In this document: positions 19,585-31,830 of the stretch, piece after piece
How the letters are laid out: every line of letters starts with the position of its first letter
How positions within the stretch are numbered: the first letter of the stretch is position 1
Assembly (NCBI RefSeq): GCF_046630445.1
Contig: NC_092333.1
Coordinates: 713,387,001-713,451,000, forward strand
From: Rutidosis leptorrhynchoides
Lineage: Eukaryota; Streptophyta; Magnoliopsida; Asterales; Asteraceae
Direction: 5' to 3'
Length of the DNA: 64,000 nt
Position numbers and translations under genes: made by a program
The notes under the pieces: model-generated
The model's input: only the letters and a program-made list of their open reading frames with translations
Told to the model about the DNA's origin: nothing
Database searches by the model: none

Positions 19585-22322
19585 CTGTAAATACCAGAAC
19601 CGCAGACACGTGTTAATAAAACACATGTTTAGATATTGATATGTGTTAGATATATCACATAATTAAATATGTCATTAATGTTCAGCAAATCAAAGATATT
19701 CGTCACCCATAAACAATATTAAGACCCTCGATCTACTCGTTATTAACAAATCTCTATATTCTAATTTCATAGCAAGTCCTCTGTAAATTGAACCCATAAA
19801 CAACCAACAAAGTCTATAACCATAATGGTAATGTCAGCTAAGTTCCAAAATATGTTAACTTCCTGATGTTTTAATATGTATATATTTTACTAGGAAAATA
19901 AATAGATCTAATCAAAAGATTCGTACCACAAGCGATCCGATGTTATATGCTAGATATATCACATAATAATGTCATTAATGTGGCATAAACGTGTTCAAGT
20001 TTCAAGCTACAGGTTATTACTATACTAATTATATTACGATTATGGTTGATGGTTGATTACCAAATTGCACCTGCAGTGGCACCTGGATAGATAATTTTAC
20101 TCCTCTTAACCAAATAATACAGAACATGTTTCATATTGCAGTATTTGAGGCACAAAATACAAGTCATGAGTATATGTAAATCACCTGCAAGGTGGAACCA
20201 GAATTTCGGAGGAAATGTCTGCGTTCTTTTGACAAACAGCGCTTGCAAAAGAAATTCTTCACTCGTCTAGCCTTCTCTGCGGTCAAGTGTACACAAGCTG
20301 GATGAAACCTGAACCAAAAAAGCTACCCGTGTAAGTCTTAATTGAGGCTAATTAATTAATATGATCATACTTGTAAAGCAAATTCAAAAGTAAAACCACA
20401 GAGAGCATATCAAAAATTTAAACCTTGTATGAAAGATGACATGCTAATTATGTATTACACTATTACTCCTTATAAAAGAATACAAATGTATGTCAGCCCG
20501 CGCTCTATTTTTATCACTTGTCTTTGCAAAGAAATATGATATCATTGCAATTATTATATACAAAGGCTAGCTATAAGTACGTATACCATTTTGGCTCGAT
20601 CGTTATGCAGATTAAATCTGCATAATTAGTATTCTACACCATATATCAGCATGCCACAAAGCCATGACCGTAACTAATCCATTTTTGTTACCTTGATTTC
20701 ACAGGTAACAGGTTATGTGTTTGAAAATCTGAATATTAATTAGCCTAACTCTGAATATTAATTAGCCTAACATGGTTACAGTGAATTATTGTTCACTAAT
20801 TAAAAACCAGTAAATGTCACTGCCCCAAAATCCCAATCTCAATCAAGTTAATTGTTGGCATGCGCGGTTTATTTTTTAAAATGCGATTATTTTATATTCA
20901 TTAAGCATATCATTCATTTGAGCTCGTATACTATACCATTCCAGACATGGCCGTCCCGTTAATTCTGATTTTTCATATGGGATCTGTTCAATTAATAAAA
21001 AATAGGTCTTTTGTATACAAAAATTTTAAATATATGTACGAATAAGTTCAGTAAACATTAAAAGTTGAAGTACTAGCACTATAGGTCCCTTTGGATTATG
21101 TGCCATGTGCGAACGCACGTGTTGCATGCCCTCAAATCCGCCCCTGATTCAAGAGAAATTATATGCGTACCAAAAGTTTTTCATCATCTTCAATCTTGAC
21201 AACTTTTTAATACAGTGAAACATATTGTTTACACCAAAACCCTAATCAACATTTATTCCCTTTTCTTCTAGGTCGTATTCATTACGAACAATTAATTACC
21301 AGTAACCAATACATGAATATCTCATATATTATCGCGACGATCAGAAACTAGTTTTTCATTAATTACAATTAACAACACACATTTTCACTACCTGTATAAC
21401 CTTCTGCATGCATAGAAACACATTTTATCACATCCACACACAGGTTAACTCTACATTCATGAACACAACAAACAAACCTACTTCGAAATTAACAAAAATA
21501 AAACTTTCAGCCGATTAGAATCATACCTTTCGCCGCATTTTTCACAGTCCAACATCATTATATCCGGGTTTTCAGGCTTATCACACTTGCAATACCTGCA
21601 TGCATGCCATATAAGAATCAATCAACAACTAAAAAAAAAAAAAAAAAAATAAAAAATTTGCAGTAAAAAATAAGAAAACATAAATTAAACAGCTATCAAA
21701 TTAAATTAATAAAAAATAAAAAAAATTAATAAATAATTAACTCAAACATACACCGTCACACTATCCGGACTGAATGCACCAGTCAAACAGTGATACTTGT
21801 AACGACAGAAAAAATCGTTTGCTTCAACTTTATCGAGCTTCTTAAACTCATCCATGGTGTAAACATTACATTTCCCGATGATCGTATCAACAAACTGTGT
21901 ATCCACGTGATCAGAAAAAAATAATTCTTTTCTTCCATGAAATGATTTCCGGCCACCGTCTGCATCTTCTGGTCTGTAATACCAGTAGATCTCAACTCTC
22001 ACGTGAGGATCATAACGGGTAGTCGCTAAAATGTTCGCAATTTTCGCGATATAGTTCGGTTCAGTGAGATAATTAGGTGTTTGCATCATCACGTCATCGC
22101 CAGCTGATTAAAATCAAAGAAACAAAAAACACGAAAATTAGTAGTGATCGATCTGGATCGATGAATTATAGTAATTAATTGTGTTGATTGAGAAATTTAT
22201 AAATTAGTGAGAATTTGAGACTAATTACGTTTGATGATAATGCTACGACCTCTGAAAGTGATCGTATGAGATTTTAGGGTTTTGATTTTTGCCGTCAACT
22301 CACTGCCTGACATTCTTGCCAT
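19501..22322 (-). CDS. BAH-PHD chromatin reader, EBS/SHL-like, copy 2 (five exons)
   Basis: Exons (minus strand): 22229-22322, 21752-22103, 21527-21595, 20185-20308, 19501-19584; 723 nt, 240 aa; all junctions GT-AG with matching phases. Start MARMSGSELTAK. The BAH domain is close to the family consensus (YWYYRPED, GGRKSFHGRKELF, SDHVDTQ, FFCRYKYH, GAFSPDS). The PHD finger keeps its eight zinc ligands (CKC, CEKC, H, C, CKRC), but the Trp of the family EWFH/DWYH motif is Arg (GER/FHPACV, codon split across exons 3/4), and the Tyr after CKC is Glu. Both positions help form the methyl-lysine cage in EBS-type PHD fingers. The last exon carries an internal tandem duplication. It is convergent with the beta-galactosidase remnant, as in copy 1. 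Confidence 0.85.
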
Positions 22323-22475
22323 GATATGACTTCGCGCAGACCCGATATTTACTAAAAGCATATAATTGGAGCGTCTTGTAGGGTTTCTATAATTGTATAT
22401 ATGTACACGGAGGAGAATGGTAGCATGGAAAGTTGAGGGGGTGATTGTGTATATTTTAAAATTAGAAGGGTAAAT
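22323..22475. other. Upstream region of reader copy 2
   Basis: Aligns with 4352-4520 in copy 1, including a TATATA stretch about 75-80 nt before the start codon. No other feature. Confidence 0.5.
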
Positions 22476-22488
22476 TACAAAATATGTT

Positions 22489-22577
22489 GAAAATGTACTT
22501 CTATCGAATTGATATTTCACGGTTTGGGAATCTTTAAATAAGGTTCATAACATTGAGGTTTGCCTTCCGAAAAAAAA
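22489..22577 (+). mobile_element. 89-bp retroposon with A-tail and 13-bp target duplication
   Basis: The insert begins GAAAATG and ends CCG followed by eight A. It is flanked by perfect direct repeats TACAAAATATGTT (22476-22488 and 22578-22590). Copy 1 has this 13-mer once (about 4514-4526) with no insert, so it is the empty site. These are marks of LINE-mediated insertion of a short RNA. Confidence 0.75.
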
Positions 22578-22647
22578 TACAAAATATGTTATTGCCTTCA
22601 TCATTATATAATCAGCTTGATTGAGTACTTAATCAAACATAATTCAA

Positions 22648-22935
22648 AACATTGAGTTGTAACTCAGCTGATAGCTGATAGTGGTCTGCCTGAGGCAGGA
22701 GTTCGACTCCACTGGACTGCAACATTGCATTCAATGTTATCTATAACTTAAAGTATCCACTCATGTCGCCTTTCGTTAGTGCGGGGACAACGAGGAGGAG
22801 GGATTCACCGGCCATGCCCTCGGATTAGTTCGGATTTCCTCCAGGACAGTAGTTGGGGGCGAGTTATGCAACTACGGCAAAAGAACGCGTGAGTGGTTAA
22901 GTTCCCTGGTTGATTTCAAACTGATGTAAAAAAAA
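22648..22935 (+). mobile_element. tRNA-derived SINE
   Basis: Internal Pol III boxes: A-box like TAACTCAGCTGAT and B-box like AGTTCGACTCC (consensus GGTTCGANNCC). About 290 bp, ending in a run of A (22928-22935). Near-perfect flanking repeats CATAATTCAA (22638-22647) and CATGATTCAA (22936-22945) fit a target duplication. It is not a functional tRNA: spacing and flanks do not fold as one. Confidence 0.75.
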
Positions 22936-22945
22936 CATGATTCAA

Positions 22946-23189
22946 GTTTATATTTAAAGAACAATACTTTGTTTATACTTTAAGTAATATTGGGTTGTAT
23001 AAGTAAGCAATATATAAGTACAAAATAGTTTGATTTCGGCTGAAACATGTACACTACACCATTATGAATTATCTAATACCCTAATTTCCAAGATCTGGTA
23101 ATTAATTAAACCGTTTACCGATGAGAAATAATTTATTTCTGTTATTGTTATTTCAGTTACTTGTCTTTCTAGAATCATGCTATAAATCC
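22946..23189. other. Non-coding AT-rich spacer
   Basis: Nothing identifiable. Confidence 0.4.
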
Positions 23190-23297
23190 CATTCAAACCA
23201 TGATTGAATCCAACATATAAAGTTAAATTGACAAATGTTATCTCATTCAAACCATGATTGAGTCCAAATTATAAAGTTAAATTGACAAATTTATTAA
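23190..23297. repeat. Two-copy 54-bp tandem duplication
   Basis: CATTCAAACCATGATTGA begins at 23190 and again at 23244, with the following AAAGTTAAATTGACAAAT conserved in both. Confidence 0.85.
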
Positions 23298-23940
23298 CGA
23301 GAAAATAAATGCAACCCTAGCTAGAACCCAGGGAAGAAGTATATTTAGTTACATTACAAAATGTCAGACAAGCTAAATACGGAGTATCTTACCAATCAAA
23401 CCATTTTAAATAGATCTTCCTACTTCTATTGAACATAAAATAAATGAAAATAAAACGGACGTTCATGACTAGTGCCTCGATATTCAGCCTTCACTTGGTC
23501 AACGGAACCTAGAATTATGCCTCATGTTCCGTGCATAATCTGAAAGACTAGTTCAGTTCAGTTCAGTTCAGTTCAGAACTATACATCATCTCCTAGTGTC
23601 TTTAAAAGGATTTGAAAATAATTTTGTTTGTATACTTTCATTGCATTCATAAAGTGGTTATGGTCGTCACGTAGTTTCGTTTTTAGATTCTAGAAAGCGG
23701 TCAGGGATTTTAAAAATTAGAAAATTAAAATCATCTCGGGCGATTTGTCACTACAATAACCAAACCAACTTACCAACCTTTTTTTTATTTCATCAACTAA
23801 CTATGGGGTGCCCTATAGAAACAGTTTATCATGATCAATAAGTTTCTTGAAAAGATTATCATTAAATCTGAAGGAAAAGGAATTGAAACCTCCGAATGGG
23901 TTATATGAAACAGAACCAACAACCGAATGGGCTTATAAGT
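23298..23940. other. Non-coding spacer with a short AGTTC pentamer run
   Basis: AT-rich sequence without coding potential; (AGTTC) repeats about five times near 23551-23575. Confidence 0.4.
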
Positions 23941-23979
23941 GCCTTTAGTTCAGTCACAAAGAATCATGATATTAAGATT

Positions 23980-24688
23980 TATTTAAGTATATTGACTTAT
24001 CGAGAAATCCTATTAAAATGTTGTACCCAAACCATAGTTTCCATCCATATCAACTGAATTTTGCAGCTCTTGTATCCTCATCAAAACTTTAGATTCATTA
24101 CACTCGTGCATCTTCCACCTGCAAATTATATGCCACAACCGTAGACATGATCTGTTAGTAGATTCGGGTAAAAAATCATATAGATAAGGATTTGAATAGT
24201 TAATAAGTAGAAGATTTAAGGACACGATAAGATAAGGGAATACACATATAATGTTTTGGCTTGCTATTTTTATGAACACTTACATTGATGTGTGTAATAC
24301 CTAATGTGTTTGAGGATATATCTAGCTTGGACTAACATAGAAGAAAAAGGGGCAAAACTAGAAGGTTGCGTAATGTCAAAACCGTGTCCCAAGTGTTACT
24401 ACTCTTGAGTTAAATATAATGTCGGTTGACAGTAAGAGGAATCAAATCTGCAGAGAGATGCATATCCTTTAAGTAATCTGTCCCTATAATCTTTTCTAGG
24501 GAAATATATATAAAAATTTTACTCATTAACATAGCTTATACTTTACACTGTCTATGAAATAAAAAGATGCATATTATCAATGCATTTGATGTGCATCTAA
24601 GTATATTGTGTGGCTCGGTGTGAAATTTTATGTCAATCTGCACTAGTATTGTACCCCCTCAGTACGTCACGAAACCATGGCCCTAAGC
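23980..24688 (-). pseudogene. Third, decayed copy of the reader gene 3' end
   Basis: 24001-24150 aligns with the last exon and 3' UTR of both reader genes: TTTGCAG acceptor, GTGGAAGATGCACGAGTG, then TCTAAAGTTTTGATGAGGATACAAGAGC matching the region after the stop in copy 1 (written here in shorter form: GATACAAGAGC). Further right, CACGAAACCATGGCCCTAA (24669-24687) matches CACAAAGCCATGACCGTAA of copy 2 intron sequence. Homology breaks at 24688 where an LTR-like repeat begins. No BAH or PHD coding sequence remains. Confidence 0.6.
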
Positions 24689-25396
24689 CGCGTACATTTG
24701 AGTAAAATACTTATCCTTTATGTGTGTACCTATACATGTCTAAATTGTAACAGAAAGTATTGTTTGATTGCAGATATATAGTTATGGTCTTTAGAACAAT
24801 ATATGATTATTGATTGCAGATATATAGTTATTAATGCATATATATAGTTATGATACGCTATCCGAATAGAGTATAGAAAGTCAACAGAAAAGTCTATTTA
24901 AAAGAAGAACTGATCGCCATAAGCGTGAATAAAAGGTATAAGAGCCACAAAAACGATAATAACGATCAACGATCAGCAAACCAGGTAAGTCACATAAAAG
25001 TCATGATCCGTATTCTTCGGGTTTGACCAGTCAACTTCTATTATTTAGGGTTGACCTGCCAATCATATCATGACGCGTGTCCTTTTGTGGAGCACGAGCC
25101 TTTGACTTTCACCTATAAATACGACACTTGGGCTTCCATCATCGGACACTTACAATTATTAGTCAGAACTTTCTCTGTAGACATTGGTATTAAGTTTGAC
25201 TTTTGATTGGATCTCAACGAGCATTCGAATCCGATACTCATCGTTATATGGAAGAGTTCTAAGGATTAAACTGCTCACCGTTAACGTGATATGTATTCGA
25301 ACTCGTATCGTATCCGCCTTACGGATTTGGTACGATCACCCGACTTTCTCGATTAACACACGTAGGTAAGCCATTATTATTCATCCTATAAGCAAA
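24689..25396 (+). repeat. LTR-like repeat Y, left copy
   Basis: Aligns with 27870-28548 over its length with a few small indels. Contains a promoter-like CACCTATAAATACGACAC (about 25110). Ends near CATTATTATTCATCCTATA. Probably an LTR whose element lost its interior. A 60-codon ORF is present in both copies but has no recognisable domain. Confidence 0.6.
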
Positions 25397-25400
25397 TTAC

Positions 25401-27869
25401 TTAGCATGATCCAACGTCATTTTAGTCGATTGGATTGCTAAGTTGAAAGTGATCGAACCATTGAAATGCTACACGGATTTGGGGAGTGTGGAGTACACGT
25501 TCGTAAAGTGTAAAATGGTGTGAGGTTATATTAGTGAGCTTGGAAATAATATTTAGAACATTAGAAATACGAAACATGACTTGAAAAGGCCATACACACG
25601 AAAAACCATAAAGTGGAAATTTGAGCTGTTGGACAGGCTTAGCCCGCGGCGCGGCTCTCAGGCCCGCGGCGTGGCTTAAGGCATAAATTTCAGGTCGAGG
25701 ATTTTTGCTAATTTTCAAGTGGGGTTCTTTGTTAGCCCGCGGCGCAGCTCTCAAGGCCACGACACGGCTTAACACTGGTTCGCTGAAAAGGTGTTTTTTC
25801 ATCCCAAAAGGCACATTTGAACCCCAAACGTTATGGGGTTGTTCCAGGACATTTATGAACGGGTTTTTCATGTATTTGGACTTGTTTAAGCACAAATACA
25901 TGGGTGTGACATTCCAAGCATCATGTGGGTTCATATGAAAAGGTGTGACTCTTCAAACACACCTTTTGACCCATTATAAATATATGGATTTATTTCCATA
26001 TGAATGGTTAGACTTTTTACACAATGTTTCAGATTTTGAACATGTCTAACACACTTTCAACACAAAACTTCTAGATTTATGCAATCTATAATTGCAAGGA
26101 ACAATTATCTTTTGGTCAAGATGATTGTTCATACTAGTCTTATCCTAATAGTGATTTCGTGTAACTCGTGACCAAGTGGGTCGAAATACTCTATTAAGAA
26201 AGTGTTCACACGATTCTAGTATCAATCCGGTTGTTGATTCTTTACCCACTAGTCCATATTTTCCAACAATTTAATAGAGTATTCGGGAATCTAATCGGGG
26301 TGAATATTCGACAAATAGTGTTTCGTGAGGTTTGTCACGAATGAAGTGATGTTTGTGGATTTTGTTGGATTACAGCAAAATTTGACCAAATCACTTGATT
26401 AAAAGCATTAGCCGGAAGCTGGTAAAAGATGGCTAATGTTGTGGGATTGAAGTCCATTTAGATCTTCCATAGTGGGATACTCAATTCCCTTCTAGTGCAA
26501 CGCTAGGAGTTGAATTCAATGAGGAAAGCCTACTATCTAAAGATTGGAACACATTTAATATATGATCCCAAAGTATGTGTTCGGACCCGTGAGATAAAGA
26601 AGGTTGAAGTTAAATGCTTCTTAATAGTTGTCTTGAAAAATTGCATCGCAGGAGCAAGATTAAAAGAAACTACCTATGTGAACATGAGGTTAAGCCGCCT
26701 CAAGAAAGCTTGGGGCTTAGCTTTTGATATGTTCATGAGAGGATTGGGACACAAGGCTTATAATAGTGTCGAGTTAATTGTAGAAAGTATGGAACTAGTG
26801 TGTGTATTATCGACAGGTTTTCAAATGAATTGATGGGTTCAAACTATTAGAGTACCCTGATTTTTGAATTCTTGCACGTGTAATATACTATATGTAAATT
26901 TAATCCATGTGACATTTACACTTATGCACTAGTTATCTGTTTGTTGGTATTTTAGTAATCAAGGATCATACTAAAATGGGGGGGGGGTGAATTGTTGGTG
27001 ATTTTAGCATGATCCAGCGTCATTTTAGTTGATTGGATTGCTAAGTTGAAAGTGATCGAACCATTGAAATGCTACACGGATTTGGGGAGTGTGGAGTACA
27101 TGTTCGTAAAGTGTAAAATAGTTTGAGGTTATATTAGTGAGCTTGGAAATAATATTTGGAACACTAGAAATGCGAAACGCGACTTGAAAAGGCCATACGC
27201 ACGAAAAACCATAAAGTGGAAATTTGAGCTGCTGGACAGGCTTAGCCCTCGGCGCGGCTCTCAGGCCCGCGGTGCGGCTTAAGGCATAAATTTCAGGTCG
27301 AGGCTTTTTGCTAATTTTCAAGTGAGGTTCTTTGTTAGCCCGCGGTGCGGCTCTCAAGGCCGCGGCGCGGCTTAACACTGGTTCGCTGAAAAGGTGATTT
27401 TTCATCCCAAAAGGCACATTTGAACCCCAAACGTTATGGGGTTGTTCCAGGACATTTATGAACGGTTTTTTCATGTATTGGACTTGTTTAAGCACAAATA
27501 CATGGTGTGACATTCCAAGCATCATGTGGGTTCATATGAAAAGGTGTGACTCTTCAAAGACACCTTTTGACCCATTATAAATATATGGATTCATTTCCAT
27601 ATGAATGGTTAGACTTTTTACACAATGTTTCAGATTTTGAACATGTCTAACACACTTTCAACACAAAACTTCCAGATTTATGCAATCTACAATTGCAAGG
27701 AACAATTACCTTTTGGTAAAGATGATTGTTCATACTAGTCTTATCCTAATAGTGATTTCGTGTAACCCGTGACCAAGTGGGTCGAAATACTCTATTAAAA
27801 AAGTGTTCACACGATTCTAGTATCAATTTAGTTGTTGATTCTTTACCCACTAATCCATATTTTCCAACA
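25401..27869 (+). mobile_element. Non-autonomous LTR retrotransposon X, nested against repeat Y
   Basis: Left LTR 25401-26268 and right LTR 26993-27869 (TGTTGGTGAT to TTCCAACA) enclose only 724 bp. A polypurine tract AAAATGGGGGGGGG ends just before the right LTR. The left LTR lacks its first ~12 bases, so a deletion joined it to repeat Y. No gag or pol: the one ORF inside (26510-26833) is unrecognised. Each LTR has two ~37-bp GC-rich blocks (25641-25677, 25735-25771 and 27241-27277, 27338-27372) built of CCCGCGGCGCGGC-like boxes. Confidence 0.7.
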
Positions 27870-28548
27870 CATCTGAGTAAAATACTTACCCTTTATGTGT
27901 GTACCTTTACATGTGTAAATTGTAACAGAAAGTATTGTTTGATTGCAGATATATAGTTATGGTATTTAGAACAATATATGATTATTGATTGCAGATATAT
28001 AGTTATGATACACTATCCGAATAGCGTATAGAAAGTCAATAGAAAAGTCTATTTAAAAGAAGAACTGATCGCCATAAACGTGAATAAAGGTATAAGAGCT
28101 ACAAAAACGATAATAACGATCAACGATCAGCAAACCAGATAAGTCACATAAAAGTCATGATCCGTATTCTTCGGGTTTGACTAGTCAACTTCGATTATTT
28201 AGGGTTGACCAGCCAATCATATCATGACGCATGTCCTTTTGTGGAGCACTAGCCTTTGACTTTCACCTATAAATACGACACTTGAGCTTCCATCATTGGA
28301 CACTTACAATTATTTGTCGGAACTTTCTCTCTCTAGACATTGGTATTAAGTTTGACTTTTGATTGGATCTCAACGAGCATTCGAATCCGATACTCATCGT
28401 TATATGGAAGAGTTCTAAGGATTAAACTGCTCACCGTTAACGTGATATGTATTCGTACTCGTATCGTATCCGCCTTCCGAATTTGGTACGATCACCCGAC
28501 TTTCCCGATTAACACACGTAGGTAATCCATTATTATTCATCCTACAAG
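27870..28548 (+). repeat. LTR-like repeat Y, right copy
   Basis: Second copy of repeat Y, starting exactly where element X ends; same internal TATAAATACGACAC promoter-like motif (about 28268). Confidence 0.6.
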
Positions 28549-28559
28549 AAAATATATTC

Positions 28560-29760
28560 ACTTTGTAGGAATAGATAAGACCCATTTGACTTCATTCAGC
28601 TACAATTTGGAATCCAACAATCTTCTATCTAACAAAGAGGATATCAGTAACTAGCAATTGTGAACTTTCCCGATGACGACAAATTCCAAGTGTCCGGTGC
28701 TGAAGAGAGGGTTTGTAACGATGATAATCTCTTTTTCAAATTTACTAGTTTCGAATGTGTTTTCCACCAATATCTCTTTTCCAATTCCAAAAACTTTCAA
28801 CCCATATGGTTGTATTTTGAATCCTGTTCGCCACTGCAACACCCTTATTCATCTATGATGCAAACAACCTTGGATATAAAGTAGCCAGGTATGCTTCAAT
28901 GTTCGACATCCAATAATTCCTCCAAAAAGATGTCATATCACCCATTCCTATTTTGCGTTTAATAGAAGTGACAAATGAAACCCTAAGGAACTGTTTGGTT
29001 AAAAGAATGTTTTTGGAAAGAATAGAATGCATAAATGGAATTGATAAATTTCATAGAATGTGAAAAAATGTAATTTTATTGACATGGAATGAAATTGAAT
29101 TCCATCGAAAACGCACCTCGAAAACGCTTTGAAAAAGGGCGTCTAATACGCGAGTTGAAATGTACGTAAAATATAAATGTGAATAGTTGAGGATGTTTAT
29201 ATTTTTTATAGATTCAATGTTAGAAGGAATTTAAATCCACAACATCTTGAAGGAATGAACATTTCATAAATAAAGGAACTCAAGTTTCCAAAGAATTTAT
29301 TTCCTTCAAGAATATGTCAACCAAACGAAGCGATCTACATCTAATTCCTTTGGAATTCTGTCAACCAAACGAGACCTAATATTATCGCATTCCAAACCAG
29401 CCTTGTACATTCCCCTCCATGTCATAGCATGCATGGAATTATGATCCACTTGAGACAAGCTGCGATTTTCATCATAGATTGATAAAATTATTTTGTGTCA
29501 AAGTGTTCTCGATTTCATGTTTAAAACGCCACCACTATTTGCTTAACAAACTAATGCTTTTAGCTTTTAAGCTACCTATCCCTAAACCATCACATTTCTT
29601 ATGAGCAATTGTTTTCTCCATTTAATCCACGAAACTTCATAAAGTTGATATAAATAAAGTAAGCCTTTCACATATATAAAGATTTTTGGCCTTTCAAGGA
29701 GTTAATATATTTAAGAACTACTCTACCCCTTCATCCCAAGCATTCAAAGATCATATGTTT
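28560..29760 (-). pseudogene. L1-type LINE reverse transcriptase 3' part, split by a MITE
   Basis: Minus-strand conceptual translation gives blocks typical of the region after the RT palm in plant L1 elements: WIKWRKQL, LKALVC, LWHK-like HKIILSIYDENRS, WRGMYK (29400-29700), then KIGMGDMTSFWRNYW and YLATLYPRLFA (28880-28960), continuing in pieces to about 28650 (FKIQPYG, KEIIIVTNPLFS). Many stops and frame changes. The endonuclease and catalytic RT parts are missing. The two halves are separated by the insertion at 28987-29374. Confidence 0.65.
28987..29374. mobile_element. MITE-like element with GTTTGGTT terminal repeats
   Basis: 388 bp, left end GGAACTGTTTGGTT, right end AACCAAACGAGA (imperfect inverted repeats), flanked by CCTAA on both sides (28982-28986, 29375-29379). 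Non-coding. It interrupts the LINE remnant. Superfamily (hAT or Harbinger) not determined. Confidence 0.65.
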
Positions 29761-29936
29761 TTGTCCACAGGCAATTTCAAATAATTGAATGGTAAGCAAC
29801 TGTGAGCACAAGACTGTTAAAAGAGGATTTATATTATTTCTTGATGATCAAACGTAAATACAAAGCACATTTATATAAACATAAACCCTACAAGAGAAGA
29901 TGGGCTAAGCCCTACACAAGAAAGAACGTGGGCTAA

Positions 29937-31803
29937 TGATAATGCTAAAAACGAACATATATTTCATAGCATTATCCCTCAAGAAAGACAAGCTTTTAGT
30001 TGCAATTGTTCTATTTACAAGTGATATTCGTTTAAATAATAAAAGGTGAAGACAAAAGACAGATTCGACGATTTGAAGACGCAAACGACCAAAAAGCTAA
30101 AAAGTACAAAGTACAATCAAAGTGGTTTAAATTATTGATGAGAAACGTCTCAAAATTACAAGAATACAAGACGCAAAACGCAAAGTACAAGATATTAAAT
30201 AGTACGCAAGGACGTTCGAAAATCCGGAACAGAGACATGAACCAACTTTCAGTGCGCGACGCAACGGACCAAAAATTACAAGTCAACTATGCATAAGAAT
30301 AAAATATAATATATAATTAATTATATATATTATTATATAATATAATTTTACGCAGCCCACGTTTTGGATCTTTTATGTGAGCTGTATTTCAGACCTCCGC
30401 ACTCGCGGAGCTATGAGGAAGAAAACCTCCGTACTCGCGGAGCTGCACAGTAAAATGTGGGCCTATAAAAGCCATCGAATTCTGCACGAAAAATACACAT
30501 CTTTTTCTCTTCTCTATCTCTCAACGTAATATATATATATATATATATATATTATAATTTTAATTTTAATTTTAATAATAATAAGGGTATGTTAGCGAAT
30601 GTTGTAAGTGTGTAAGTCAAAATTCTGTCCGTGTAACGCTACGCTATTATTAATCATTGTAAGTTATGTTCAACCTTTTTAAATTAATGTCTCGTAGCTA
30701 AGTTATTATTATGCTTATTTAAGCCAAAGTAATCGTGGTGTTGGGCTAAATATTAAAGACGGGGTAATTGGGCTTTGTATCATAATTGGGGTATGGACAA
30801 AAGAACGACACTTGTGGAAACTAGACTATGGACTATTAATGGGCTTTATATTTGTTTAATTAAATGATAGTTTGTTAATTTAATATAAAGATTTACAATT
30901 GGATGTACCTATAAATAACCACATACACTCGATCTGACACGATGGGCGGGATATTTATAAGTACTAATAATCGTTCATTTAACTGGACATGGGAATGGAT
31001 TAATAGTCAATGGACTTATTAAAACAGGGGTGAATTATATACAAGGAAAATTGGTGTAATTATAGTTTAAGTCCCCAATTAGTTGGAATATTTGACTTCG
31101 GATATAAGGATAGTTTGACGAGGACACTCGCACTTTATATTTATGACTGATGGACTGTTATGGACAAAAATCAGATGGACATATTGAATAATCCAGGACA
31201 AAGGACAATTAACCCATGGTAATAAACTAAAATCAACACGTCAAACATCATGATTACGGAAGTTTAAATAATCATAATTCCTTTATTTCATATTTAATTG
31301 CACTTTAAATTATCGCACTTTAATTTATTGTCATTTTAATTATTGCACTTTTTAATTATCGCAATTTTATTTATTGTCATTTTATTTATCGCACTTAAAT
31401 TATTGTTATTTACTTTACGCTTTAAATTAAGTCTTTTATATATTTAATATTTTACATTAGGTTTTAACCGCGACTTAAGTTTTTAAATCGACAAACCGGT
31501 CATTAAACGGTAAAAACCCCCTTTTATAATAATAATACTACTTATATTTATATTTATATTTATATTTATACAAATATAGTTTTAAAAATATAGCGTTAAA
31601 CTTGGCTAGCTCCCTGTGGAACGAACCGGACTTACTAAAAACTACACTACTGTACGATTAGGTACACTGTCTATAAGTGTTGTAGCAAGGTTTAGGTATA
31701 TCCACTCTATAAATAAATAAATAACTTGTGTAAAATTGTATCGTATTTAATAGTTTTTCATAATAAATATATAACTATTTCGTATACACCTCTACGTACA
31801 TCA
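29937..31803 (+). repeat. 5' LTR of the Athila element (approximate left edge)
   Basis: Right edge: ...ACATCA at 31803, nine bases before the primer site start. Left edge is proposed at TGATAATGC (29937), which pairs with ATCA at the other end; no second LTR is available to confirm. A TATA box (CCTATAAAAGCC) is at 30461-30472. Two hairpin boxes CTCCGC-ACTC-GCGGAG lie at 30395-30410 and 30427-30442. AT-rich runs of TTATCGCAATTTTATTTATTGTC type fill 31300-31440. Confidence 0.6.
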
Positions 31804-31811
31804 AGTATTTT

Positions 31812-31830
31812 TGGCGCCGCTGCCGGAGAA
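31812..31830 (+). promoter_or_regulatory. Primer binding site of the Athila element
   Basis: TGGCGCCGCTGCCGGAGAA matches the TGGCGCC(G)NTGCCGG form typical of Athila/Tat primer sites. Confidence 0.85.

Noticed and set aside
22680-22730. Functional tRNA gene
   Set aside because: Only the internal promoter boxes match; the rest fits a SINE with target duplication, A-tail and no tRNA fold.
25422-25934. Minus-strand 170-codon ORF with PRAA...RAAPRA text, repeated at 27025-27525
   Set aside because: It lies in the LTRs of element X and the Ala/Arg stretches are translations of the GC-rich boxes.
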